Assembly (NCBI GenBank): GCA_015680905.1
Contig: CM027378.1
Span: 77,095,501-77,159,500, forward strand
DNA: 64,000 nucleotides
Direction: 5' to 3'
DNA from: Coptis chinensis
Lineage: Eukaryota > Streptophyta > Magnoliopsida > Ranunculales > Ranunculaceae
The notes beneath the pieces were generated by a model. The model ran no database searches, had not been told where the DNA came from, and worked only from the letters and a program-made list of their open reading frames with translations. The translations under genes were made by a program, and so were the position numbers. Below, piece by piece: positions 48,480 through 58,048 of the stretch. Numbering within the stretch: position 1 is the stretch's first letter; each line of letters starts with the position of its first letter.

Positions 48480-48720
48480 TAGTGCCGAAGGCGCGTCGGG
48501 ACGTTTATCTGTACTGGGAGGCACATGCATAAGTATATTGTTTCGTGCCGAAGGCGCAATGAGTTGTTTCGCACCAAAGGCGCAGCTGACCTTGCATTGA
48601 AGGCTCAACGAGTTGTTTCGCGCCAAAGGCACATGTAAGCCTTGCACCGAAGGCACGACGAGTTGTCGGGGTAGCGCCACAAGCGCGTCAAGGTCTCATG
48701 GGCCGTAGGCATGGGCATAC
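48480..48720 (+). repeat. GC-rich subterminal repeats at the Helitron 3' end
   Basis: Four to five imperfect units with GCACCGAAGGC-type cores and ACGAGTTGTTTCGCGCCAAA stretches lead into the terminal TCATGGGCCGTAGGCATGGG. Short, GC-rich subterminal repeats near the 3' hairpin fit a Helitron end. Confidence 0.7.
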
Positions 48721-48725
48721 CCTAT

Positions 48726-48858
48726 TGCATGCATAACTTCACTCAAATGATCATATTCTCGGAAATAGTTTGTAAGGTTCTCTATATTGCAATAATAAAC
48801 AAGTGGCCTAAACCCATAAACATTTTATAGGAAGAAAAATCAATCACTTCAGTTTTTC
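48726..48858. repeat. 1.7-kb direct repeat, copy 2, right part
   Basis: Resumes TGCATGCATAACTTCACTC as in copy 1 at about 30487 and ends CACTTCAGTTTTTC, where both copies lose similarity. Confidence 0.88.
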
Positions 48859-48926
48859 GTAGACATGTATTTGATTCCAAAACGCAGATTCAGGGAAACA
48901 CGATAACCAGTGTTTAAAAAACGAAC

Positions 48927-49274
48927 TCAGAGTAAAATCGAAGAAAACATATACCTTATTAACAGTTGGATTATGAATAATTTCATTAGTAATCCAAATC
49001 TTCTCATCTGGAAACTGTTTCGTAGCTTCATAAGCAATTTGAACAACTCTTTCAACTCCCCAACAAAACCTCTTCGGTTATAATTATCACTCCTTGTCAA
49101 ATTCTTTCTAAACACTTCGGCATCAAATTCAGATTCTACAGCTACAGAAGAAGATGAGTCGTTGCTGTGACAACGAATTGTGAATGGTTTTATACATTTT
49201 TGGAAATGAGGTTCAGGTAAAGAAAGATGGTCTGATGAGATTGAGAAACGACTGAACTGTAGAGATATTGTCAT
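48927..49274 (-). pseudogene. HDR: HDR (IspH) 5' fragment with internal deletion
   Basis: The minus strand reads like the N-terminus of plant 4-hydroxy-3-methylbut-2-enyl diphosphate reductase, the last enzyme of the plastid MEP isoprenoid pathway: MTISLQFSRFSISSDHLSLP, then SVAVESEFDAEVFRKNLTRS, then DNYNRRGF. At that point about 45-50 residues are missing. The text resumes, shifted by one base, as [20 protein letters not shown] and [11 protein letters not shown], followed by a GTATATG intron donor. The intron donor shows a DNA-level copy rather than a processed one. The rest of the gene is absent. Confidence 0.85.
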
Positions 49275-50503
49275 GGGAGTTTAGACCTGGCTTAGCTTTG
49301 ATTTTCCCAGAGATGCAATATTTTTCTTGTTGCTTAGCTTTGAGAGTTTGGTGACATACATTTATGTTTACTCTCGAGAGGTATTTTAGGCAATATAGCA
49401 AATATGGATGATTTCTGGATGGGACCGGGACGGAGTGGGGGTGGTCTTTTGTGATGCATGATTCAAAATTCGGGATAAACACAAATGTATATATGTGTCA
49501 TAAAATGGAGGGTTTTGACCCATTAACCCTTAAAATCCAAAGTAGACTTGGAACAAAAAAAATAAATAAATAATTGGGCTCTTTGCCCAATTATTTGAAT
49601 TAAAATAACAATAAAAACATAACAGTCTCACTCGAACCCACGGTGAAAAAGTCTCACAAAAACGCACAATGAGATAATTATGGCCAGACAGGAGCCAAAA
49701 TGTACCAAGCAAAAAAGAGATAAGAGAGGACCACAATAGATTATACACTTACGTTATGCCAAAACTCAAATATAATAACAGAAATGTTGCGACATGGACT
49801 GTTAATTTTACAAAATGTTAACTTCGGGTTAGTGGTGGGTTCCGTGATTACTATTAAGATAAGGCCCAAAATGGTCTGGCCCGTTAGCAAGATGGGGATT
49901 GGGGAATGATACTAGCTGTAATATTCTGACTAATAAAGTATGAAACCATGTCAAATATCTAACTGAAATTTCCACATTTTCTGAAGTCTAAACTCAATTT
50001 TCTTTCTTTCTTTTGGCCTTTTCTAAACTCGGGTATCAGTTGTTTGGTTGGACATATCTGATTTTATGCAAATATATATATATATGAGTTATTGAGTTCT
50101 ACTATATTTTGTGGAATTGAGTTTTGCTGTCTCAAAATTGTGTATCTAATTATCCCAAAACAGTTACAATCATTGATGTCGTGCTTCGAGATTATACACA
50201 CCCATCAATTTGTATGTCAATGTAAATCGATCGTAAGTGTAAATCGATGGTTTGCAAGGTTTCTAAACATCTAGACACACAATTTTGTGTTAGATTAAAA
50301 ATACCTGGCTAAATAGATGTGAAGTTACCTGATACTCTTTTCATAAGCGAGTTTATAACTATTAATTAAGTACTACGAACTTTTATTTATTTTTTTCGAA
50401 ATGGTAGCCGAATTCTTTTTCTCACCTATCAGTAGTTCATGGTACTACAAAAATGTCATTATTATGTCTTTAATTTTCAAATTGTCACTTCTTCATTTCT
50501 ATA
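49275..50503. other. No gene recognised
   Basis: AT-rich sequence with only short frames. It includes ATATATATATAT near 50072. Nothing else is identified. Confidence 0.4.
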
Positions 50504-52280
50504 TCTTAATATTAAAAAGCTCTTACAAGGGGTATTTTTCGAGCTCTATTAAAATTTCATATCATCTCCTATTAAAATATAAATTTCTCTCATATTTGAA
50601 AATGAAAATCCTTTTTTACAATGGGAATTTCTCTCCTATTATAACGGAAATTATTCTCCTATTAAAACAAATTCTAGCACTTCTAATTAAAGCGGGAATC
50701 CTTCTCCTATTAAAACAGAATCTCTCTCCCAATTGAAAAAACGGGTTTTTAAAAACGGATTTTTAAAACTTAATTAAAACTTCATTAAAAACAATTTGTT
50801 AGAAAATTAAAACGGGTTAGCGACTAAAACGGTAGTCCCAATTTTCTTAAAAAAATCTAAATATTTTCAAAAGAGCCAGTGCGTATGCATGGGCCTACAA
50901 ACTAATATTAATATTAAAGCTCTCACAAAGGATATTTTTCTAGCTCTTTTAAAATTCCATGTCATCAACTCCTATTAAAACAGGAATTCATCTCCTATTG
51001 AAAAGAGAAATTTTAACACTTCTAATTAAAACGGGAATCCTTATCTTATTATAATGGGAATTCCTCTCCTATTGAAAAAAAATATCTAGCACTTCTAATT
51101 AAAATGAGAATCTTTCTCCTATTAAAAACGGGAATCACACTTCTAAATTAAAACCAGATCCCTCCTCCAATTAAAAAAATGGATTTAAAACATGATTCAG
51201 AGCTAATTTTAGTCGGGTATGACAACAAAACTGAGAAGAACCGGATCTGTATAGTCATGGGTAAGGAAAGATTGAAGAAAAAACCAGTCAGCTATGGTCG
51301 TATCGTTCATCCTATTGGGTTTGTGATTGGAGGTTCTAGGAATGACACCGTCACTCTAGAGTATAGGAAAACAATGTCGAGATTTCAAGCCGAATCGATG
51401 GTCACCTAGATCGTCCTTGCTGCAGAAATTTATGATAAGGGGTGCAGTGGAGACATCCATATTGTGTCTATAGAGGGTGACAGAATTATGGAGAGTGTTG
51501 CATTGAAAAATACGATTTCGTTTGATTCTTTTTTAAGTTCTAAATCGGATGGTTCAATAACCGTTCTGTATAATTTTGACAGTCATGGGATTAATGAATC
51601 AATAGTTGAGGCAGCGAGTTTAAAAATTAGTAGACGTTTTGATTGCAAATTGACAGCTTGTATGTTGAAGGCTGGCCATTTATGTCAGCATTACTAATTG
51701 TAAACTAAATTGGTCTTTGATGGTTTAGTTCAAAACTAAAATTTAGATTTATAGTTTATTTGTTGGTTTTGTTGATGAATGTCTAAATTTGGTTTTCTAC
51801 GTTGAAATTGTATAAGTTATTTAATATTAGTGGTGCAATTGTGATGTTTATTATAGATCTCTTAAAATTCCACGTCATCAACTCCTATTAAAACATAAAT
51901 TCTTCTCCTATTGAAAAGAGAAATTTTAATATTTGTCATTAAAACGGGAATCTTTCTCTTATTATAATGGAAATTCATCCCTATTGAAAAAGAAATATCT
52001 AGCACTTCTAATTAAAACGGGAATAATTTTTCAATTAAAAATGGGAATCACACTTCTAAATTAAAATCGGATCCCTCCTCTAATTAAAAAATAGGTTTTT
52101 AAAACTTAATTAAAACAGGTTTTTAAGACTTGATTAAACAATTTGTTAGGAAATTAAAACGGGTTAGCGACAAAAACATGAATCACGATTTGTTAGAAAA
52201 TTTTTATATGTATGGTTATAATTGTTGAACAAGCTAAGTTTTTAAAAGAGTCGGTGCGTATGCATGGGTCTACTTTCTAG
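50504..52280 (+). mobile_element. Helitron-like repeats carrying a foreign segment
   Basis: Two related units. Unit one runs from about 50504 (TCTTAATATTAAAAAGCTCT) to about 50905 and ends AGAGCCAGTGCGTATGCATG. Unit two begins near 50907 (ATTAATATTAAAGCTCTCAC), is split by the segment 51179-51838, and ends at 52280 (AGAGTCGGTGCGTATGCATG, then TCTACTTTCTAG before T). Both are filled with TCTCCTATTAAAACGGGAAT-like tandem motifs and share GAAATTAAAACGGGTTAGCG. The CTAG|T end fits a Helitron; the 5' ends are less certain. Confidence 0.55.
51179..51697 (+). pseudogene. Unrecognised 172-codon frame with one TAG stop
   Basis: A single frame from MDLKHDSELILVGYDNKTEK to GHLCQHY is interrupted only by TAG at 51407-51409. 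Landmarks are HPIGFVIGGSRNDTVTLEYR, AAEIYDKGCSGDIHIVSIEG, DGSITVLYNFDSHGINESIV and ISRRFDCKLTACMLKAGH. The composition is that of a real soluble protein, not a repeat translation. I do not recognise the family. It is embedded in Helitron-like repeats, which suggests capture of a host gene piece. Confidence 0.5.
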
Positions 52281-54364
52281 TAAGTTACTATATTTATCTA
52301 AACCGTTCCAATATAGTGAATTTGTGAATTCGATGGTGATTATATATCTTATTCATCCACCACTTCAAATCTTTTAGATAAAAAAAAAAATAGTTGGTGG
52401 TGGCGGGATAGAGGTGGTGGTAGGAGTGGATGAAGAAGATACGCACCTAGTTATAAACTTTTCCATAGGCAATTGAGTAACACAATACCCATAACTATCC
52501 AATATGCTTCAAGTTCTTCTGTAGTCCAAATAAGGATTTAATCAACTCTATGCGTTACCAACAGATTTTGGAGTTATATCCATGCTTCTTGGGTCCAATA
52601 CTTCCAAGGGCCAAAGAATCAGGTTGGATTATTACTTGGTATATTGATAAGGTTTTCTGCATGTTCTAATATTATTTTTTTTTTTTCTCATGATTATTTT
52701 GGCCACTGAAGTTCGAAGTTCATATCAAACTTTCTAAGCAAAAGGGCCAGGTAAAGAGGTGGTGATTGAATCATATCCCACACCTCAAAATACCACTAGC
52801 TAGGAATATGTAAAGAGGTAGTGGTTCTTCCTAAATGTTGGATTTGAGCCTTTTCGGCATTGGGCGAATATATGATTACATATATGGCCTTCTCCAATCA
52901 AGATTGACAAGGTAAAGCAAGTAGCAAGCTCCAAATCATTAGCCTAGGGGAGATTATAGTTAATCATACCAGCATTTTTCTTTGTCATGCTCACTTTTCG
53001 GGGCACAAGTGGGCCGGGTTAAACTCCACCTAAGATTAAAGCCCGGTAATTTTCTAATCCGGGTTTAAGCCTACACTCGCCCTTGGAAATATTGGTGTAT
53101 CGCAAATTTGGAGACAAAATTGATAATTTTTTGTCAAAAAAACCAATGAAAAAATGATAAATTGATGGTCTTTTTGTCGAAGAAAACATATATCAGCGTC
53201 TTCTTCTTGTACTTAGGATCAAAGAAGGATTGCAATTAAAATGCCATGGTGATACTAGACTAGTTTATCATAGCTGATAAGCCATTGGTTCAGGCGTTTA
53301 GCTGGGCCATATTTCAATCTCAAAGTCTGGAACTACGCATGTAGCCCTCGTGTACAGCCAGCCGTACTGGGACAAGTTGAAAAGTGTATCGAATCTCAAT
53401 CATTACTCTTAAAATTTCTTATGAAATTAATTAGTGATTGCTAATAAACAACAAAACTAATTTGTACTGTTGCTTGGGCGTCATAATTAAATAGCACACC
53501 AAATTGTCCACTTCTGCCCACCCATTCCATATTCCACCGCCACTTTTCTCGTGATATCGGCAACAAGCCTTTTTGAGTTCCTGATCAGAAGTTGATATAT
53601 AGAACCCTTTGACGCTGTTCCAGATGCACGTTACCAGCTTAAGATAACTAGAAAATTGATCCTTAAGTTTGTATCATTCGTTAACAATGGATTCTATCGT
53701 TCCTAAGGTGCATTTTGGTTTGTCTTTCAATCTGCTCTCAAATTTCTAGTAACGGTCTCTAGATTTTGATTGTTGCGCAAGTAAAATAGGAAGCCTTTTG
53801 CCTTTCTCTTAAACTCTACTAAATTTATCGACAACTATTTGCTTAAGATTGCATGCTTATTTTCGAAAACGAAAAATGAGACAATAGAAAATGCTGGTAG
53901 AAGATGATTTGCATTCCAATTATGAAAAATTCCTTGCTGTTGCCCTCAGTCATTTATTTGTAATTCACTTTAATATATCTGTCGATACAACATCCTATCA
54001 TGAACAATACGTTTTTTAAATTTCATGTTTCCAAATTGTCTTGATGTTGACCCATATTATTAGCACCCAGGTCTTCAACACACTTACACATAACTCTGAT
54101 TCCTTCAATCCCTCGTGCTCTTTCCCTCTATTTATTTTGCTTTCACAAGTCACACTCCCACACACTGGAGTGACAAGGAAAGAAGGTTTGAGGAGATTGA
54201 GGGAGAAAAAGAGGGACAGAGAGAAAGATAAAGAGAAGAAGAAAGAAAAGTGTCTTTAGCTTTATCTCTTTTTTAAATTGTTGCATCTGAGAGTAAGAGA
54301 GAGAGACTTCTCAGCTTTTCTTCATTAGAACCGAGTCTCTCAAAGAAATAAGGTGTGCCATTTG
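52281..54364. other. No gene recognised; OVATE gene upstream region
   Basis: Non-coding AT-rich sequence; the last few hundred bases form the promoter and 5' UTR of the OVATE gene. A CTCTATTTATTTTGC stretch near 54127 is a possible TATA box. The leader is purine-rich (GAGAGAGAGACTTCTC near 54297). Confidence 0.5.
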
Positions 54365-55537
54365 ATGGGGAATTACAAGTTTAGATTATCAGATATGATG
54401 CCAAATGCATGGTTTTACAAGCTCAAAGACATGGGAAAACCAAGAACTCACAACACCTCTTCTCAATCTCAGCACCAAATCAAGAAAAAACATCTTCCAG
54501 CAATACCAACTTCTCAACCGCAATTCATTAACCATAGACACTCTTACTACTTCACCACTGAACCTATCAACATTTCAGATAAACTCTACAACTCACCTAT
54601 CAATCCCAAATCTTCAGATGTCCATTTCCCTGACCCACCAAGAAAATCATCAAGAAAGAAGCCCAGAAGAAAAGCCACTAAGTCTTCAACAACATCTTCA
54701 AAATTTGTTACATCCTCTGTTTCCTCTGGCTGCAATTGCAGAGCAACTCTTGACTCAGTGTGGTCTAACACACCAGATTATTCTCCTTCCCCTGACAGTT
54801 CACCTGAACACAACTTGGACGGGTCCCTTTTTCCTGAATTCGGTTCAGAATCTGATGCTTTTCATGCTTCATGGTCTAGTTCTTGCAGCTGCAGAGTAAG
54901 TTCTTCGACTACCGACATTATTATCGACATGGATAGCAAGATCACGTCAAATTCGACTCAAAAACTCGATAAATTTGATGTGTTTGACGAGTTAGAACTT
55001 CCACCAATTCTCACAAAACCCGCTAAATTTAGCGACATGGTGTCCGAGATCAAGAACAAAGACACTGAACATGTTAATTACAGAAGAGGTTCAGTTAAGT
55101 TTGAAGAAAAGAAGATCACTAAGCATGTCTCAGTCAAGGAAGAAAGCATCAAGACTCATAAAGAGCAGAAAACTAGTCCAACAATTCGAAGAACATCGCC
55201 GAATTCTCCAGGAATGAAGCTCAGACTGAATTCTCCAAGGATTGCAAGCAAGAAGATTCAAGCTTATAGTCGAAAATCAATATCGTCTACTACAACGACG
55301 AAAACAAGGAAAAAGAATCTTTCAGATAGCTTTGCAATTGTTAAATCTTCATTTGATCCCCAAAGAGATTTCAGAGAGTCAATGGTGGAAATGATTGTGG
55401 AGAACAATATAAAAGCTTCAAAGGATTTAGAAGAACTTCTTGCTTGTTATCTTTCCTTGAATTCTAATGAGTATCACGACATTATTGTTAAGGTGTTTGA
55501 GCAAATTTGGTTTGATCTTACCGACATTCAGTTGTAA
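54365..55537 (+). CDS. OVATE family protein (OFP1/OFP2-like transcriptional repressor)
   Basis: Plant-specific transcriptional repressor family acting in organ shape and cell elongation, usually with TALE homeodomain partners. Single exon, 390 residues from the start MGNYKFRLSDMMPNAWFYKL, which is the conserved N-terminal signature; an ATG four codons earlier (54353) is less likely. The middle is Ser/Lys-rich and disordered, with a basic patch (PRKSSRKKPRRKATK) as a probable nuclear signal and repeated CNCR/CSCR Cys pairs. The C-terminal OVATE domain spans about residues 325-385: SFAIVKSSFDPQRDFRESMV, EMIVENNIKASKDLEELLAC, YLSLNSNEYHDIIVKVFEQI. The lack of introns is normal for the family. 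Frame and domain are complete. Confidence 0.95.
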   Translation: MGNYKFRLSDMMPNAWFYKLKDMGKPRTHNTSSQSQHQIKKKHLPAIPTSQPQFINHRHSYYFTTEPINISDKLYNSPINPKSSDVHFPDPPRKSSRKKPRRKATKSSTTSSKFVTSSVSSGCNCRATLDSVWSNTPDYSPSPDSSPEHNLDGSLFPEFGSESDAFHASWSSSCSCRVSSSTTDIIIDMDSKITSNSTQKLDKFDVFDELELPPILTKPAKFSDMVSEIKNKDTEHVNYRRGSVKFEEKKITKHVSVKEESIKTHKEQKTSPTIRRTSPNSPGMKLRLNSPRIASKKIQAYSRKSISSTTTTKTRKKNLSDSFAIVKSSFDPQRDFRESMVEMIVENNIKASKDLEELLACYLSLNSNEYHDIIVKVFEQIWFDLTDIQL

Positions 55538-55571
55538 AATGTATATCTAATTGTAGACTGCGTTATATATC

Positions 55572-55577
55572 AATAAA
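55572..55577 (+). terminator. Polyadenylation signal of the OVATE gene
   Basis: AATAAA 35 bases after the stop codon, in a TATATATCAATAAAATAATT context. Confidence 0.6.
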
Positions 55578-56484
55578 ATAATTATCCAAAGCCAAAGTCA
55601 CTCTCAATTTTTTCCTCGTACACCAAACTTACCCAATTCGTCAATGGTTATGAATGTTGCAGCTTAATTCTTGTGGTGTTAGTCAGTTATTGACACTAAA
55701 CTTCTTTTAATCACATAGAACGAATTGCAGTACAATTTTGGCCTCTTGGGCAAATGTCAAGAATCGTGGAAAATCATTTAGATGTGGATGGATTTGTACT
55801 GTTTTTTCAATATGGACAGTTTTATATACAAAAATTCAATAGTGACTGCTGAAGTGGTGAGTGTGTGTTAATTTTCCCTTGTGTAAAAAGAGATGCCAAA
55901 AGAACTACAAGTCTAGTGAAATTCAAATTCATCGGTGACACAATTAGAATCTATCCTAAGTCCTAACAAGAATTCAAATTGAGACAAATAAAGAGATCCA
56001 CACGTACAAAGTTATCTGACAGTTTCTTCCACGAAGTTTCAGTACTTTCTTTCCTCTCTAAAAGAAGACATACTTTAAGGTACACCAAAGGAACCTTACT
56101 GTTTTCTAATCTTTTCTTAACAAAAATTTAATGCTACAGGTCTCTATCTATCTGTAGTCTGAACTCAAAAGAAAGGTTAGGGAGCTTTTAAAGCTCTTTA
56201 CCCACCTGAAGAAGTTGCATTTATATGGATAAAGGAAGTGAGCAAAGAAGTGGCAACCAAGAGCGGTCCAATTGTAGAACAACAAAGTTGGCAAACAGCA
56301 AAAAAGCTGTAGAACAAATTTAATCAAAACTCTGCAGTTTGCAGCAAAGGTGTGAAAATGCTTGAAGAATTTGAAATTTTATGTACAGTTTAGGACATCA
56401 AAAAAAAAAAAAAAAAAAAAAAAGTGTATATGAACTTATGGAGTGCAATTTGCAAAAGCTTTGGTAACCCCAAAACTAGTAGAC

Positions 56485-56516
<32 letters not shown>

Positions 56517-57660
56517 TTTTTTTTTCCGATAATCATCCAAAACTAGTAGACTGAACAAAGCATTATGAGAAATTCAAATCTTGTCTAACTTTATCGAGTC
56601 AATAGAATTTAGATAATAAAAGGTAAAGGTACTTTTTGTGTGCTAGAATAAATAGTATAAAGATTTCAAAATTTTCAGGTAGGATGAATTTCTTATCTAT
56701 CTACTAATAAAAGCACTCTGTCACACACTAAAACTTTTTTTTTTTTCGATAAATGTCACACACTCATACACTCATACTTGATCAGTTGATCCTAAGAATT
56801 TCATATATACTAAAAGTACAAACAAAGCATACACACAAATTTCATAGAGAATTTAGCAAATATAATTCGGTTTTGGAGCCAGTAGACACGGAAGGTACAA
56901 ATGATTCCAAAGGACTTAAGGTTGTTCTAAGGATGTTCTTTATTTTCTATAAAGTTATGAGGTTGTTATAGAACTGATACTCAAACAGAATAAAATGAAG
57001 ATGAAAATTAGTAAAGTTGGTAAATCTTTTGGGTGATGATACCAGAGATTGAGCGACCATTACTGAATTATTGATCTCATTTAAACAAGTTTGTCAATCC
57101 AAAAAAAATGAAGATGAAAATGTTGATCCGATTCTATGTTAAATTAGCGGATCAGCTATTTTTCTTTCTTGGTGCAACTACTTAACTACTTGTTTTTTTT
57201 TCCTAGTAAACTCTTTAATTTGTTGGTTGAGCAGTTAGAAGTATAGTTTGGGATTTCGGGATTGTCCGGAATTATGAGTGTCTGACCCACTCTAAAAACT
57301 AGAATTCCAAAATATCCCGACCAAAATTCAGAATTTGTGTTCTTCCACTCTTACATCTCTATTTTAATTTCTTTAAAAAGTAAAATATTCAATAGAACCA
57401 TAAGATTCTCTTTGAAATCACAAACTATACCTTAGAAGAAAAAATTTAACTACATTAACGTAGTGAATAGAAATAAATGTTTTTTTTCATGGATTCATTC
57501 TCGAAAAGATTTCCTAGCTAATGTACAAAGGAATTGAATTATAGTACAATAATTTTCGATACCTTGTAGACCCTAAAAGTTTCGTCTCTTTTTACTCTAA
57601 TAATAATAATAAGGAATAAGGAATAAATTTTGCAAAAAGTAAATTTGTTGTAGATCAATA
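55578..57660. other. No gene recognised; simple repeats
   Basis: AT-rich intergenic DNA with a poly-A tract at about 56399-56422 and an ATT microsatellite at about 56488-56514. ATCTATCTACTAATAAAAGC near 56697 resembles some Helitron 5' ends, but no matching 3' end is assigned. Confidence 0.5.
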
Positions 57661-58048
57661 TCTTCTATCTAACAAAACAGAACGGTGTGGAGCCAAAGGG
57701 CCCCATCCGGCGGCTACAAATCTTCTTCCAAAATTATGATATGGCAGATCCAATGTATTCCAGGTCTTGGGTTGTTTATTTTTATTGTGTGTGATCCATT
57801 CAATCAAACTTGATAATAAAGTCAATTGTAGTGGATCAATATTGTTTGTTAATTGCTAGACTATAGGATGGGCTTTTAACTATTTAAGAAACAATTGACC
57901 AAGTGGGACACCTACTAGGCTCTTGGTGCATGGTAGTGTTACGGTAGCGCATAAATCGCAAAAAACTGATCAGTGCCATAAGTTAAAATTTCGAGTTTTG
58001 GGTCTGTCGCAGGCGCATCAAGGCCGTAGACACGGGCATACACCCTAG
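57661..58048 (+). mobile_element. Short non-autonomous Helitron, same family as the large one
   Basis: 388 bases between A (57660) and T (58049). The 5' end TCTTCTATCTAACAAAACAG is followed by GGGCCCCATCCGGCGGCT, closely matching the large Helitron (TCTATATTAACAATACAGAG, then GGGCCCCCATCCTATGGCT). The 3' end GCATCAAGGCCGTAGACACG then GGCATACACCCTAG matches GCGTCAAGG...GGCCGTAGGCATG then GGCATACCCTAT of the large copy. It has the canonical CTAG and a CCGT/ACGG hairpin. No coding capacity; it would depend on the RepHel of its larger relatives. Confidence 0.82.

Larger units (their letters stand above)
32536..48725 (+). mobile_element. Large Helitron, 16.2 kb with nested insertions
   Basis: Boundaries are given by the empty site in the sister repeat: flank ...AAGAATA, then TCTATATTAACAATACAGAG..., ending ...GGGCATACCCTAT, then TGCATGCATAAC. 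Insertion is between A and T with no target duplication, as Helitrons do. The 5' TC end is canonical; the 3' end is CTAT instead of CTRR. A CCGT/ATGG imperfect hairpin lies about ten bases before the end. It encodes a decayed RepHel (Rep plus PIF1-type helicase). Without the nested MULE (38949-46528) it is about 8.6 kb, a normal autonomous length. Confidence 0.9.

Noticed and set aside
50401..50736. 111-residue plus-strand frame
   Set aside because: Composed of the TCTCCTATTAAAAC repeat motif; low-complexity translation.
54405..54899. 164-residue frame overlapping the OVATE gene
   Set aside because: Alternative frame inside a well-supported coding region; no family resemblance.
56697..58048. 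A longer Helitron starting at TCTATCTACTAATAAAAGC
   Set aside because: The start at 57661 matches the large Helitron's 5' end over some 60 bases, so the shorter boundary is better supported.
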